A stretch of 64,000 nucleotides of DNA from Lachnospiraceae bacterium. Lineage in GTDB: Bacteria > Bacillota > Clostridia > Lachnospirales > Lachnospiraceae. The notes beneath the pieces were generated by a model that worked only from the letters and a program-made list of their open reading frames with translations, did no database searches and was not told the DNA's origin. The position numbers were made by a program, and so were the translations under genes. This document shows positions 1 through 7,075 of the stretch, piece after piece (the first letter of the stretch is position 1; the number at the start of each line of letters is the position of its first letter). The stretch covers positions 20,263-84,262 of the forward strand of contig JAEEYF010000018.1 in the NCBI GenBank assembly GCA_016291655.1, given 5' to 3'.

Positions 1-375
1 GGTGTTTTCATGTTTTTTAATAACACCGTTCACATAATCGTCTATGGACGCACAGGCTACGATACCTGTTTGTGATCTTTTGTTCATAGTAAGTTCATAA
101 AGATAGTAACAAGCTTTACCGTCACTTACAAAGGTTCCGTCAGCGATCTCTGCATCCAGCATTTCCTTAGCCTTTGCATAAACTCGAGGAGCATACATAT
201 CACAGTCTTCCGGGAATTGTGTCTCCGGTCTGTCTATGTTCAGAAAAGAAAGTCTGTCTTTAAGGGCTGCAATCCTTGCTTCTTCTCTGTTGTAAACATC
301 GTAAGGAAGCGCCGCCACCCTGTCCGCTACAGTTTTACCGGGTCTCAAAGCTTTGAATGTTTTGATCGTTGCCAT
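1..375 (-). CDS. DUF1015 family protein, C-terminus cut by window edge
   Basis: The first 125 codons read as an N-terminal segment with the pattern seen at the start of DUF1015 proteins (LRPGKTVADRVAALPYDVYN, then NIDRPETQFPED). The ATG at 375 follows a GAGAGGT ribosome site. The rest lies before base 1. The family's biochemical role is not established. In many clostridia it sits beside serC-serA; here those genes are about 62 kb away, so no operon link is visible. Family assignment is by motif recall only. Confidence 0.8.
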   Translation of the reverse strand, partial: MATIKTFKALRPGKTVADRVAALPYDVYNREEARIAALKDRLSFLNIDRPETQFPEDCDMYAPRVYAKAKEMLDAEIADGTFVSDGKACYYLYELTMNKRSQTGIVACASIDDYVNGVIKKHENT

Positions 376-409
376 TGATTATTACCTCTCAAAAAAATAT
401 TTATTTTTT

Positions 410-664
410 GTTCACTTCATGAACACAAAGAAAACACATTTTAGGTTTATTATTTAATAGTACCGAGCGGGAAGTACGTTCGGTATGGAAAATACCTTTT
501 TAGGTTATTTTTCTCTCCCCTACTTATTTACTTTTTATAAATTTTTTCATAACTCCCCCTCGAACAGCAGCCTGAAGGCTGCTGTTCACATTTTGGGAAA
601 AGTACAAAAATGTGAACGCAAACTACAGATTTTATATCCTGTCCTCTCTGTTTTGAACAGAGAG
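410..664. repeat. Cluster of inverted repeats between folT and the DUF1015 gene
   Basis: Five inverted repeats fall in about 255 bases. They are GTTCA-N5-TGAAC at 410-424; a 9-bp stem with one G-T pair at 461-485; GAACAGCAGCC with its complement at 562-587; GTTCACATTTT with its complement at 584-617; and CTCTCTGTT with its complement at 644-664, inside the folT 3' end. The third and fourth share bases 584-587, so they cannot both form. None has a clean T-run on the minus strand, so none is a certain terminator for folT. Apart from these the 376-631 gap holds only the ribosome site of the DUF1015 gene. Confidence 0.6.
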
Positions 665-1219
665 ATATTTTTTTATCTGCGCAAAAAGATTCTTACGGGT
701 AAGTAAGAGGAAAACAACTTCAACAACAAATATCAACGAGCATTGGATCAATCTCACGCTGAAGGTAGCCCATGTGATCGGAATGCCTCCGAACCAGAAC
801 AGGGAAAGAGTTGTGATCACCAGTCCCGCAATGAACTGATCGCCGAAAGCGGCAGCTACCATTCTGACAACACTCTGCTTTCTGAAAAGAAAGATCCCGA
901 AGACAACTCCTCTGAATGTCGCAGCAAATGTAATGCCCGGATTGAATGCAAAGGTCTGCTTCATAAACCAGCCCAATACATCGGCGGACAAGCCCACCAA
1001 GGCCCCGTAGAAGGGTCCGAGTACGGCTCCGCAGACCGCTCTTCCGATAAAGGTGAAGCTCAGTCTGGATATGCCCGTATCAATAACAGGCAGAAAACGT
1101 TCCAGAACGATCTGGATCGCAACCATTAAACCCATCAAAACCAGTATTGTCGTATTTATACGGGGAACATAATTCTTCACCGTTTTTTTAATTGATGCTT
1201 TTTCTTCGATCTCGCTCAT
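632..1219 (-). CDS. folT: ECF transporter S component, folate type (FolT-like)
   Basis: This 195-residue, very hydrophobic protein with about six membrane segments resembles the substrate-binding S component of energy-coupling factor vitamin transporters, most like the folate S component (LSFTFIGRAVCGAVLGPFYG, then ALVGLSADVLGW, then FNPGITFAATFRG). Such proteins bind vitamin in the membrane and work with a shared EcfA/A'/T module, which is not in this window. GGAG lies 6 bases before the ATG. It follows lepB by 36 bases and is probably co-transcribed with it. The S-component family is fairly sure; folate specificity is an inference. Confidence 0.75.
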   Translation of the reverse strand: MSEIEEKASIKKTVKNYVPRINTTILVLMGLMVAIQIVLERFLPVIDTGISRLSFTFIGRAVCGAVLGPFYGALVGLSADVLGWFMKQTFAFNPGITFAATFRGVVFGIFLFRKQSVVRMVAAAFGDQFIAGLVITTLSLFWFGGIPITWATFSVRLIQCSLIFVVEVVFLLLTRKNLFAQIKKYLSVQNREDRI

Positions 1220-1255
1220 GTTTGACTCCGTTAAAACTCCAGTATTTCAAAATTC

Positions 1256-1924
1256 CTAATAGACCGGATCCTTAAAGAATTCAAATTCCGGGTAGTACTT
1301 AAAGATGACTTTTGCTTTAATGTCCTTCTTTTTGACGAACTTATTCAAGGTCCAAACACGTGCGTCCTTGGAAATGTTTCTGTTGTCTCCCAGAAGGAAA
1401 TAGCAATCCTCCGGAACATAATACGGTCCAAGATCCTCCTTGCGCATTTCCTCAGGCAGATAGTCCTCTTTAATTTCCACATCATTGACAAAAACAGCTC
1501 CGCCCCTGATCTCTACAACATCTCCCGGAAGCCCTATCACTCTCTTAACATAGAGAACATCCTCTCCGTCCCCGACATACTCAAGTGCCGGGAAGATCAC
1601 GATATCCCCTCTTTCGATCTTGGGGATTATCCTCAGACCGATGACCTGATCGTTCTCGTTTATGGTGTTCTTCATAGAAGAAGTGGGCACCTCGGCTTTT
1701 AAAATGACAAACCTCGAAAGCAGGTAGGTGAAAACGATCACGATAACCAGCGTCAGGAGCCAGCTAAGCGCTTCTTTGAGATTCGCCCTGGCCTTCTCAA
1801 GAGAGGTCATCGGCTTCTCTTCTTTTTTCTCCTCCCCGTCATCTTCCGAAGATTCATCTTCCTCTAATTCTTCTTCCCGTAATTCTTCTTTCATGTCTTC
1901 ATCAAAATCAAACTTGTCTTCCAT
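1256..1924 (-). CDS. lepB: Signal peptidase I
   Basis: A 222-residue type I signal peptidase, which removes signal peptides from secreted proteins on the outer face of the membrane. Residues 1-45 are a strongly acidic cytoplasmic tail, residues about 52-73 form the membrane anchor, and the catalytic domain follows. The nucleophile is Ser83 in PTSSM and the general base is Lys127 in YVKRVIGLPGD. The conserved box GDNRNISKDAR lies at 179-189, with Ala where Ser is usual. GAGGT precedes the ATG by 5 bases. It heads the lepB-folT pair behind a sigma-A-like promoter. Confidence 0.93.
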   Translation of the reverse strand: MEDKFDFDEDMKEELREEELEEDESSEDDGEEKKEEKPMTSLEKARANLKEALSWLLTLVIVIVFTYLLSRFVILKAEVPTSSMKNTINENDQVIGLRIIPKIERGDIVIFPALEYVGDGEDVLYVKRVIGLPGDVVEIRGGAVFVNDVEIKEDYLPEEMRKEDLGPYYVPEDCYFLLGDNRNISKDARVWTLNKFVKKKDIKAKVIFKYYPEFEFFKDPVY

Positions 1925-1980
1925 CCGTTACCTCATTTCCGTTTACGCTTTTACCTTTAACAACGTAAAATACCAGCATT

Positions 1981-2009
1981 AGTGTATACGTTTAGGCTGT
2001 GATTTGCAA
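1981..2009 (-). promoter_or_regulatory. Candidate sigma-A promoter for lepB-folT
   Basis: On the minus strand TTGCAA (2009-2004) is followed after 17 bases by TACACT (1986-1981), about 55 bases before the lepB start. Confidence 0.5.
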
Positions 2010-2043
2010 GTGAAAAATGTGTATCTGTGCGTTTTTCGGGCAC

Positions 2044-2072
2044 AAAAACAGCGCAGTCGCAAAAGGCTGCGC
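2044..2072 (-). terminator. Rho-independent terminator of galK-galT
   Basis: On the minus strand GCGCAG and CTGCGC form a stem around a 10-base loop, followed by TGTTTTTGT, just past the galT stop codon. Confidence 0.75.
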
Positions 2073-2085
2073 ATATTTTTAATTA

Positions 2086-3591
2086 TTATTCATTAATGCT
2101 ATCAATAAATCTTAAGAACGATGTTCTTCCCGCCTCATTGCACTTGTAAACGCCCGCGTCCTCAAGTACCTTTACGAACACTTTTCCAACCTCGTCACGT
2201 ATGATACCGTCGACGTTTTCTTCGGTAAAGCAGGCATATGTCTTGCGAAGCTCTTCCACCCAAGGAGCATGCTGCGAAAGCACGGGATCGCCGGAAATGT
2301 CCTTTCCTTCGATGAGCGCTGTCCTGATCCCCGCGAGCTCATCCTTAAGTCTTGCGGGAAGGATCGCACAACCCATTACTTCAATGAGTCCGATGTTTTC
2401 CTTCTTGATATGATGAAGCTCGGCATGAGGATGATAAACTCCGAGGGGATGCTCTTCTGTGGTTATATTGTTTCTCAAGACCAGATCCAGTTGGAACTTT
2501 TCATCACAGATCCTTGCAATGGGAGTGATCGTGTTGTGCTTTTCACCATCGGTCTCCGCAAAGATGAAGGCTTCTTCATCGGTGTATCCGCGCCAGCCTT
2601 TAAGGATCTTGTCCGCAAGTTCTATGACTTTGCGTTTGGAATCTCCCGTAAGACGGATGACAGACATGGGCCATTTTACTATTCCCGCATCTATCTCCTC
2701 AAAGCCCTTGAAAACGATCTTTTTCTCGATCTTTGCTCTTGCCATGGCAAATTCGTAATTACCGCCCTGGAAGTGATCGTGTGTAAGGATCGAGCCTCCT
2801 ACGATCGGCAGATCCGCATTGGAGCCCAGGATGTAATGAGGAAACTGCTCCACAAAATCAAGCAGTTTTACAAAGGTGGCTCTGTCTATCTTCATGGGAA
2901 CATGCTTACGGTTCAGTATGATGCAATGCTCATTGTAATAAACATAGGGGGAATACTGGAACCCCCATTCTTCATTGTTCATGATAATGGGAACGATCCT
3001 CAGGTTCTGCCTTGCGGGATGATCTGCTCTTCCCGCATAGCCCTCGTTCTCAACGCAAAGCTGGCAGGCGGGATAACCGGACTGTTTCATAAGCTTTGCC
3101 GCAGCAATTGCTCTGGGATCCTTCTCAGGCTTTGAAAGATTGATGGTAATGTCAATATCCCCGTAAACGGACGAAGTCTTCCACTTAATGTCCTTCTTTA
3201 CTCTGTTGGTCCTTATGTAATTACAATCTCCCGACAGTTTGTAGAAATAATCCGTGGCAGCCTTGGTATCCTTGATCTTCAGTTCATTGAACTTTGCGAT
3301 GACCTTGCTCGGAAGAGGTGTAAGCAGGCCCATGATCTTGGTATCGAAAAGGTCCCGTGAGTTGATCCCTTCCTCTATGATACCTTTCTCCACCGCATAG
3401 TCCAAAACCTCTTTAAGAACATCATCAAGCTTTTCACGCACGACGGGAACATTGCTCCTTACAGTTTCTGTTTCATTAAGCTCGAGAGCTTCAAGCAATC
3501 TGTTTGCAGTGTAAATCCTGTCTTCTTCCTCGACAAGCCCCGTCTTTATCCCGTATTCAACCAGCCAATCTATGCACTCTGATATACTCAT
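2086..3591 (-). CDS. galT: Galactose-1-phosphate uridylyltransferase, class II
   Basis: The Leloir-pathway enzyme that swaps UMP between UDP-glucose and galactose 1-phosphate. It matches the long Firmicutes class II form: a CQLCVENEGYAGRADHPARQ box, then YHPHAELHHIKKENIGLIEV near the C-terminus. I place the start at the ATG at 3591 because AGGAG lies exactly 6 bases upstream and family proteins begin near MSISECIDWLVEYG, giving 501 residues. An ATG at 3642 overlaps the galK stop codon as ATGA and would add 17 residues, but it lacks a good ribosome site. The gene follows galK directly. No galE is present in the window. Confidence 0.93.
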   Translation of the reverse strand: MSISECIDWLVEYGIKTGLVEEEDRIYTANRLLEALELNETETVRSNVPVVREKLDDVLKEVLDYAVEKGIIEEGINSRDLFDTKIMGLLTPLPSKVIAKFNELKIKDTKAATDYFYKLSGDCNYIRTNRVKKDIKWKTSSVYGDIDITINLSKPEKDPRAIAAAKLMKQSGYPACQLCVENEGYAGRADHPARQNLRIVPIIMNNEEWGFQYSPYVYYNEHCIILNRKHVPMKIDRATFVKLLDFVEQFPHYILGSNADLPIVGGSILTHDHFQGGNYEFAMARAKIEKKIVFKGFEEIDAGIVKWPMSVIRLTGDSKRKVIELADKILKGWRGYTDEEAFIFAETDGEKHNTITPIARICDEKFQLDLVLRNNITTEEHPLGVYHPHAELHHIKKENIGLIEVMGCAILPARLKDELAGIRTALIEGKDISGDPVLSQHAPWVEELRKTYACFTEENVDGIIRDEVGKVFVKVLEDAGVYKCNEAGRTSFLRFIDSINE

Positions 3592-3638
3592 TTTCAACTC
3601 CTGTGATCTGCTTTCATCCTTATCCCGACAACTGCCGA

Positions 3639-4805
3639 TCATAATTCCTTCGGTCCGTCACCGATCTCCACGGTATAAAAATCCGCAGCATATCCGATCC
3701 TTCCGAGATAAGTTTCTCCGACCGTCTTTATATAATCTTCAACGTTTTCGTTCTTAACGATCGCTACCGTGCAACCGCCGAATCCCGCTCCTGTCATTCT
3801 TGCTCCGATAACTCCCGGAACCTTCCAAGAAGCTTCCACGATCGTATCGAGTTCTATTCCCGTAACTTCATAATCCTTCTGTAAAGAAAGATGGGACTCA
3901 TTCATGAGTTCACCGAAGGTTTTGATGTCTCCGTTTTTAAGTGCTTCAACCGCTCTGACGGTTCTCATGTTCTCATAAACCGCATGCTTCGCTCTCCTGA
4001 TCCGGGTCTCATCTCCTATGACCGATCTTACCTCTTCAAATTCCTCTTCGTTCAGTTCACCGAGACTCGAAATGTTTTTAACGGTACGGATAGCCTGTAA
4101 AGCTTCCTCGCACTCGCTTCTTCTCTCATTGTACTTTGAATCTCCGAGACCGCGTTTCTTGTTTGAACAGGTGATGACGATCTTTGCATCCTTAAGTTCT
4201 ATGGGTGCATATTCATACTTGAGCGTCGCCGTATCAAGGAAGATGGCATTGTTCTTCTTTCCCATGGCAATGGCAAACTGATCCATAATACCGCAATTGA
4301 CTCCGATAAAGCGGTTCTCTGCCTTTTGTGAAAGGAGCGCAATGTCAACGAGGCTCATCTCAAAGCCGAAAAGCTCCCTGCAGGTAAAAGCGGTAAGCAC
4401 CTCAAGTGAAGCGGATGAGGACAAGCCCGAGGAATTGGGGATGTTTCCGTAGATCAAGAGATCTATGCCTTCATCAACTCTGGTTTTATCTTCATTAAGC
4501 ATTGAAATAACACCTATGGGATAATTTGCCCAATTGTAAGCTTCTTTGTCATATTCGAGTTCATCAAGATTCACAGCCTTGATACCCTGATTTGAAAAAT
4601 TCATGGAATAGAACCTGCATGTGTCCATTCCGTTCTTTCTCGCTACGCCGTAAGTTCCGATTGTAAGTGCGCAGGGAAAAACATGACCACCGTTGTAATC
4701 CGTGTGTTCTCCGATCAGATTTACACGACCGGGCGCAAAAAACACTCTGCAATCTTCTGTTCCGCCAAACACACGTTCAAATTCCTCAAGCAATTTTTCT
4801 TTCAT
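3639..4805 (-). CDS. galK: Galactokinase
   Basis: A 388-residue GHMP kinase that phosphorylates galactose with ATP. All three family motifs are visible: the galactokinase signature GRVNLIGEHTDYNGG near residue 28, the ATP loop NIPNSSGLSSSASLE near 125, and GARMTGAGFGGCT near 340. The ATG is preceded by GAGGT. It is the first gene of galK-galT, transcribed from a strong sigma-A-like promoter about 60 bases upstream. Transport and epimerase genes for the pathway are not nearby. Confidence 0.95.
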   Translation of the reverse strand: MKEKLLEEFERVFGGTEDCRVFFAPGRVNLIGEHTDYNGGHVFPCALTIGTYGVARKNGMDTCRFYSMNFSNQGIKAVNLDELEYDKEAYNWANYPIGVISMLNEDKTRVDEGIDLLIYGNIPNSSGLSSSASLEVLTAFTCRELFGFEMSLVDIALLSQKAENRFIGVNCGIMDQFAIAMGKKNNAIFLDTATLKYEYAPIELKDAKIVITCSNKKRGLGDSKYNERRSECEEALQAIRTVKNISSLGELNEEEFEEVRSVIGDETRIRRAKHAVYENMRTVRAVEALKNGDIKTFGELMNESHLSLQKDYEVTGIELDTIVEASWKVPGVIGARMTGAGFGGCTVAIVKNENVEDYIKTVGETYLGRIGYAADFYTVEIGDGPKEL

Positions 4806-4866
4806 ATGGTTTACCTCGTAATGGATTTATTTTAAGATTTTTGTTTTAAAACACGTTTTCTGTCAA

Positions 4867-4895
4867 ATTATAACAAAGAATATGTTTTTTGTAAA
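4867..4895 (-). promoter_or_regulatory. Sigma-A promoter of galK-galT
   Basis: On the minus strand TTTACA (4895-4890), a 17-base spacer and TATAAT (4872-4867) lie about 60 bases before the galK start codon. The promoter sits just downstream of the hairpin at 4914-4933, so galK need not depend on transcripts from farther upstream. Confidence 0.7.
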
Positions 4896-4907
4896 GAGGA
4901 CAGACTA

Positions 4908-5020
4908 AAAAGACCCACGGCCAAGGCCGTGGGTAACTTTTTATACAACCAACAACATATCTATAATTAAAGGACTTGTAATCTTAATAAATTTTGTTTC
5001 GGGCGCTTCGTTAGCGTCTG
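4908..5020 (-). ncRNA. Candidate orphan small RNA (about 110 nt)
   Basis: A consensus-like promoter (5026-5054) predicts a start near 5019-5020 on the minus strand. About 90 bases later a hairpin with arms CCCACGGCC and GGCCGTGGG (4933-4914) is followed by TCTTTTT, a textbook terminator. No open reading frame of note lies between. The RNA would end before the galK promoter. A leader that attenuates galK is the alternative reading. I do not recognise it as any known RNA family. The rest of the 4806-5152 gap holds only the galK promoter and the ABC terminator. Confidence 0.42.
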
Positions 5021-5025
5021 CTAAC

Positions 5026-5054
5026 TTTATACACCAATAGTTTCTTTCTGTCAA
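5026..5054 (-). promoter_or_regulatory. Promoter upstream of the candidate small RNA
   Basis: On the minus strand TTGACA (5054-5049), 17 bases, TATAAA (5031-5026). The -35 is a perfect consensus and the -10 has one mismatch. No coding gene begins immediately downstream. Confidence 0.6.
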
Positions 5055-5096
5055 CAATTTTTAGAATTTTTTATTACTAATTTTTTTATAAGAAAA

Positions 5097-5131
5097 ACGA
5101 CGTTCACAGCGCTTCCGCGGATGAACGTCGT
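5097..5131 (-). terminator. Terminator of the first ABC exporter pair
   Basis: A perfect 10-bp stem, ACGACGTTCA with its complement, encloses a 15-base loop containing a small GCG/CGC stem. On the minus strand it is followed by TTTTCTTAT and lies 22 bases past the stop codon at 5153. Confidence 0.75.
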
Positions 5132-5152
5132 CAAATGTGCTCCATTTTGCAT

Positions 5153-7072
5153 TTATTCCATTTCGAATGCTCCGGTATAGAGCTGATAGTAAATGCCCTT
5201 TTTCCTTATCAATTCCTCATGATCGCCTCTTTCGATAATGTGACCATGATCCAAAACGATGATTGATTTGGAGTTTCTGACCGTAGATAATCTGTGTGCG
5301 ATCACAAACACCGTTCTGCCCTCCATCAATCTGTCCATACCATCCTGAACCAGCGCCTCTGTACGTGTATCGATGGAGCTTGTTGCTTCATCAAGTATCA
5401 TAGCGGGGGTATTGGCAACAGCCGCTCTCGCAATGGAAAGAAGCTGTCTCTGTCCCTGTGACAAAGATGCGCCGTTACCGGTAAGCATCGTGTTGTAGCC
5501 TTCCGGAAGCCGTGTGATAAAGTCATGTGCATTAGCAAGCTTCGCTGCCTCTATGCACTCGTCATCCGTTGCATCGAGTCTTCCGTATCTTATGTTGTCC
5601 ATAACAGTTCCCGTGAACAGGTTCACATCCTGAAGAACAAGACCGAGCGAACGTCTCAGATCCGGCTTTTTGATCTTGTTTATGTTGATCCCGTCAAAGC
5701 GGATCTTTCCGTCGGGAATATCATAAAACCTGTTAATGAGGTTTGTGATGGTCGTCTTCCCCGCACCTGTTGCTCCTACGAACGCAAACTTTTCTCCTGC
5801 CTTTGCATGAAGAGAAATGTCCTCAAGAACAAGTTTCTCCGGAACATATCCGAAATCAACCTTCTCAAGCTCTATCTCTCCCTTGAGTTCGGTATACGTA
5901 ACCGTACCCTCTTCCTTGTGAGGATGCTTCCATGCCCAGAGATTGGTCTTCTCGGTAGTTTCGATGAGTTCGCCGTTCTCGCATCTCTTGACGTTGACAA
6001 GTTCACAATAGCCATGATCCTCTTCCGGCTTTTCATCGATCAGGTCAAAAATACGTCCCGCGCCCGCAAGTCCCATCATTACCATGGTTATCTGCTGAGA
6101 GATCTGCCCAACCATCTGAGACAGCTGTCTGAACATACCAAGGAACGTAACCACAATACCGAGGGTTAAGGGCTCAACGCCCCTGAGGCATACGTTTATC
6201 GCTCCGAGCGAAAACATTGTGGCGCCCGCAACAGCCAAAACAACATAGAAGATATTTCCGACATTGTTTGTGATGGGTCCGAGAACATTACCGTTTTTAT
6301 CGGCAAGCATTGAATCATCATAAAGCTGTGCATTCAATCTGTCAAAATCATTTTTTGCTTCTTCTTCATGAGTGAAAACCTTGACCACCTTGAGTCCTGT
6401 CATCATCTCTTCGATGAAGCCTTCCTCTTTGGCGAGGGACTGTTGTCTACCCACCATGTATTTACCGCTCTTGCCGCCAAAATAAGCTCCTGCCTTTCCT
6501 ATGATGAAAAGGGCTACGATCACAAGAAGGAACAGCCACAAGCTGAAGTAAAGCATAACGACAACAAGTACCGCTATGGAAATGATCGAGGAGAACAATG
6601 AAGGCATACTCTGACCGATGATCTGACGTACAGCGTCAGCATCATTCGTATAAGTACTCATGATGTCGCCGTGAGCATGAGTGTCAAAATACTTTATGGG
6701 AAGTGTCTGCATATTGTCAAACATTGCATCTCTGAAACGCTTGAGCGTACCCTGGCAGACAACAGCCATGATCCTTGTATAAATGAAGGAGCAGATAACG
6801 CCTATGAGATAGATCCCCGCAAGCGTTGCTATTACCGTAAGCGTCTGCTTGGCGGCAGCTTCCCATCCGGTTTCCATTCCGGGAAGGATACATTCATCGA
6901 TCAATCTCTGCATGAAAACACTCATGGCAATGGAGGAAACCGCTGAAATGACCAGGCAGACGGCAACTGTAATGAGCTGCGGTCTGTAATATCCGAAAAT
7001 TGTTTTTATGAGTCTTAAAAAAACTCCCTTTTTAATCTTGGGACGAGGTCCCAATTGTCTTGGTCCCGGCAT
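5153..7072 (-). CDS. Heterodimeric ABC exporter half-transporter, catalytic Walker B subunit
   Basis: A 639-residue half-transporter: a six-helix membrane domain (about 25-335), an unusual insert of about 50 residues (350-400), then the nucleotide-binding domain. Walker A is GATGAGKT (433-440). The signature is degenerate, LSQGQ (537-541). Walker B keeps the catalytic glutamate (MILDEATS, Glu562) and the switch is His593. Together with the upstream partner it should form one consensus and one degenerate ATP site, as in TM287/288, LmrCD and BmrCD multidrug exporters. It starts 3 bases after the partner's stop codon, with AGGAGG 8 bases before the ATG. Substrate unknown. Confidence 0.88.
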   Translation of the reverse strand: MPGPRQLGPRPKIKKGVFLRLIKTIFGYYRPQLITVAVCLVISAVSSIAMSVFMQRLIDECILPGMETGWEAAAKQTLTVIATLAGIYLIGVICSFIYTRIMAVVCQGTLKRFRDAMFDNMQTLPIKYFDTHAHGDIMSTYTNDADAVRQIIGQSMPSLFSSIISIAVLVVVMLYFSLWLFLLVIVALFIIGKAGAYFGGKSGKYMVGRQQSLAKEEGFIEEMMTGLKVVKVFTHEEEAKNDFDRLNAQLYDDSMLADKNGNVLGPITNNVGNIFYVVLAVAGATMFSLGAINVCLRGVEPLTLGIVVTFLGMFRQLSQMVGQISQQITMVMMGLAGAGRIFDLIDEKPEEDHGYCELVNVKRCENGELIETTEKTNLWAWKHPHKEEGTVTYTELKGEIELEKVDFGYVPEKLVLEDISLHAKAGEKFAFVGATGAGKTTITNLINRFYDIPDGKIRFDGININKIKKPDLRRSLGLVLQDVNLFTGTVMDNIRYGRLDATDDECIEAAKLANAHDFITRLPEGYNTMLTGNGASLSQGQRQLLSIARAAVANTPAMILDEATSSIDTRTEALVQDGMDRLMEGRTVFVIAHRLSTVRNSKSIIVLDHGHIIERGDHEELIRKKGIYYQLYTGAFEME

Positions 7073-7075
7073 TTC

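Noticed and set aside
1..375. DUF1015 gene and serC-serA at opposite ends of the window as one operon
   Set aside because: The genes are about 62 kb apart within this sequence, with many unrelated operons between, and nothing indicates that the window ends join.
1220..1255. A folate (THF) riboswitch before the folT-like gene
   Set aside because: Only 36 bases separate it from lepB, too few for such a riboswitch, and no matching structure is seen.
4914..5036. Paired hairpins each followed by a near-identical TAACTTT..ATACA stretch, read as ends of an IS200/IS605-type relic
   Set aside because: No transposase trace or target-site logic is visible, and the promoter plus terminator reading explains both parts better. 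The likeness of the two stretches is kept as a note in the small RNA finding.
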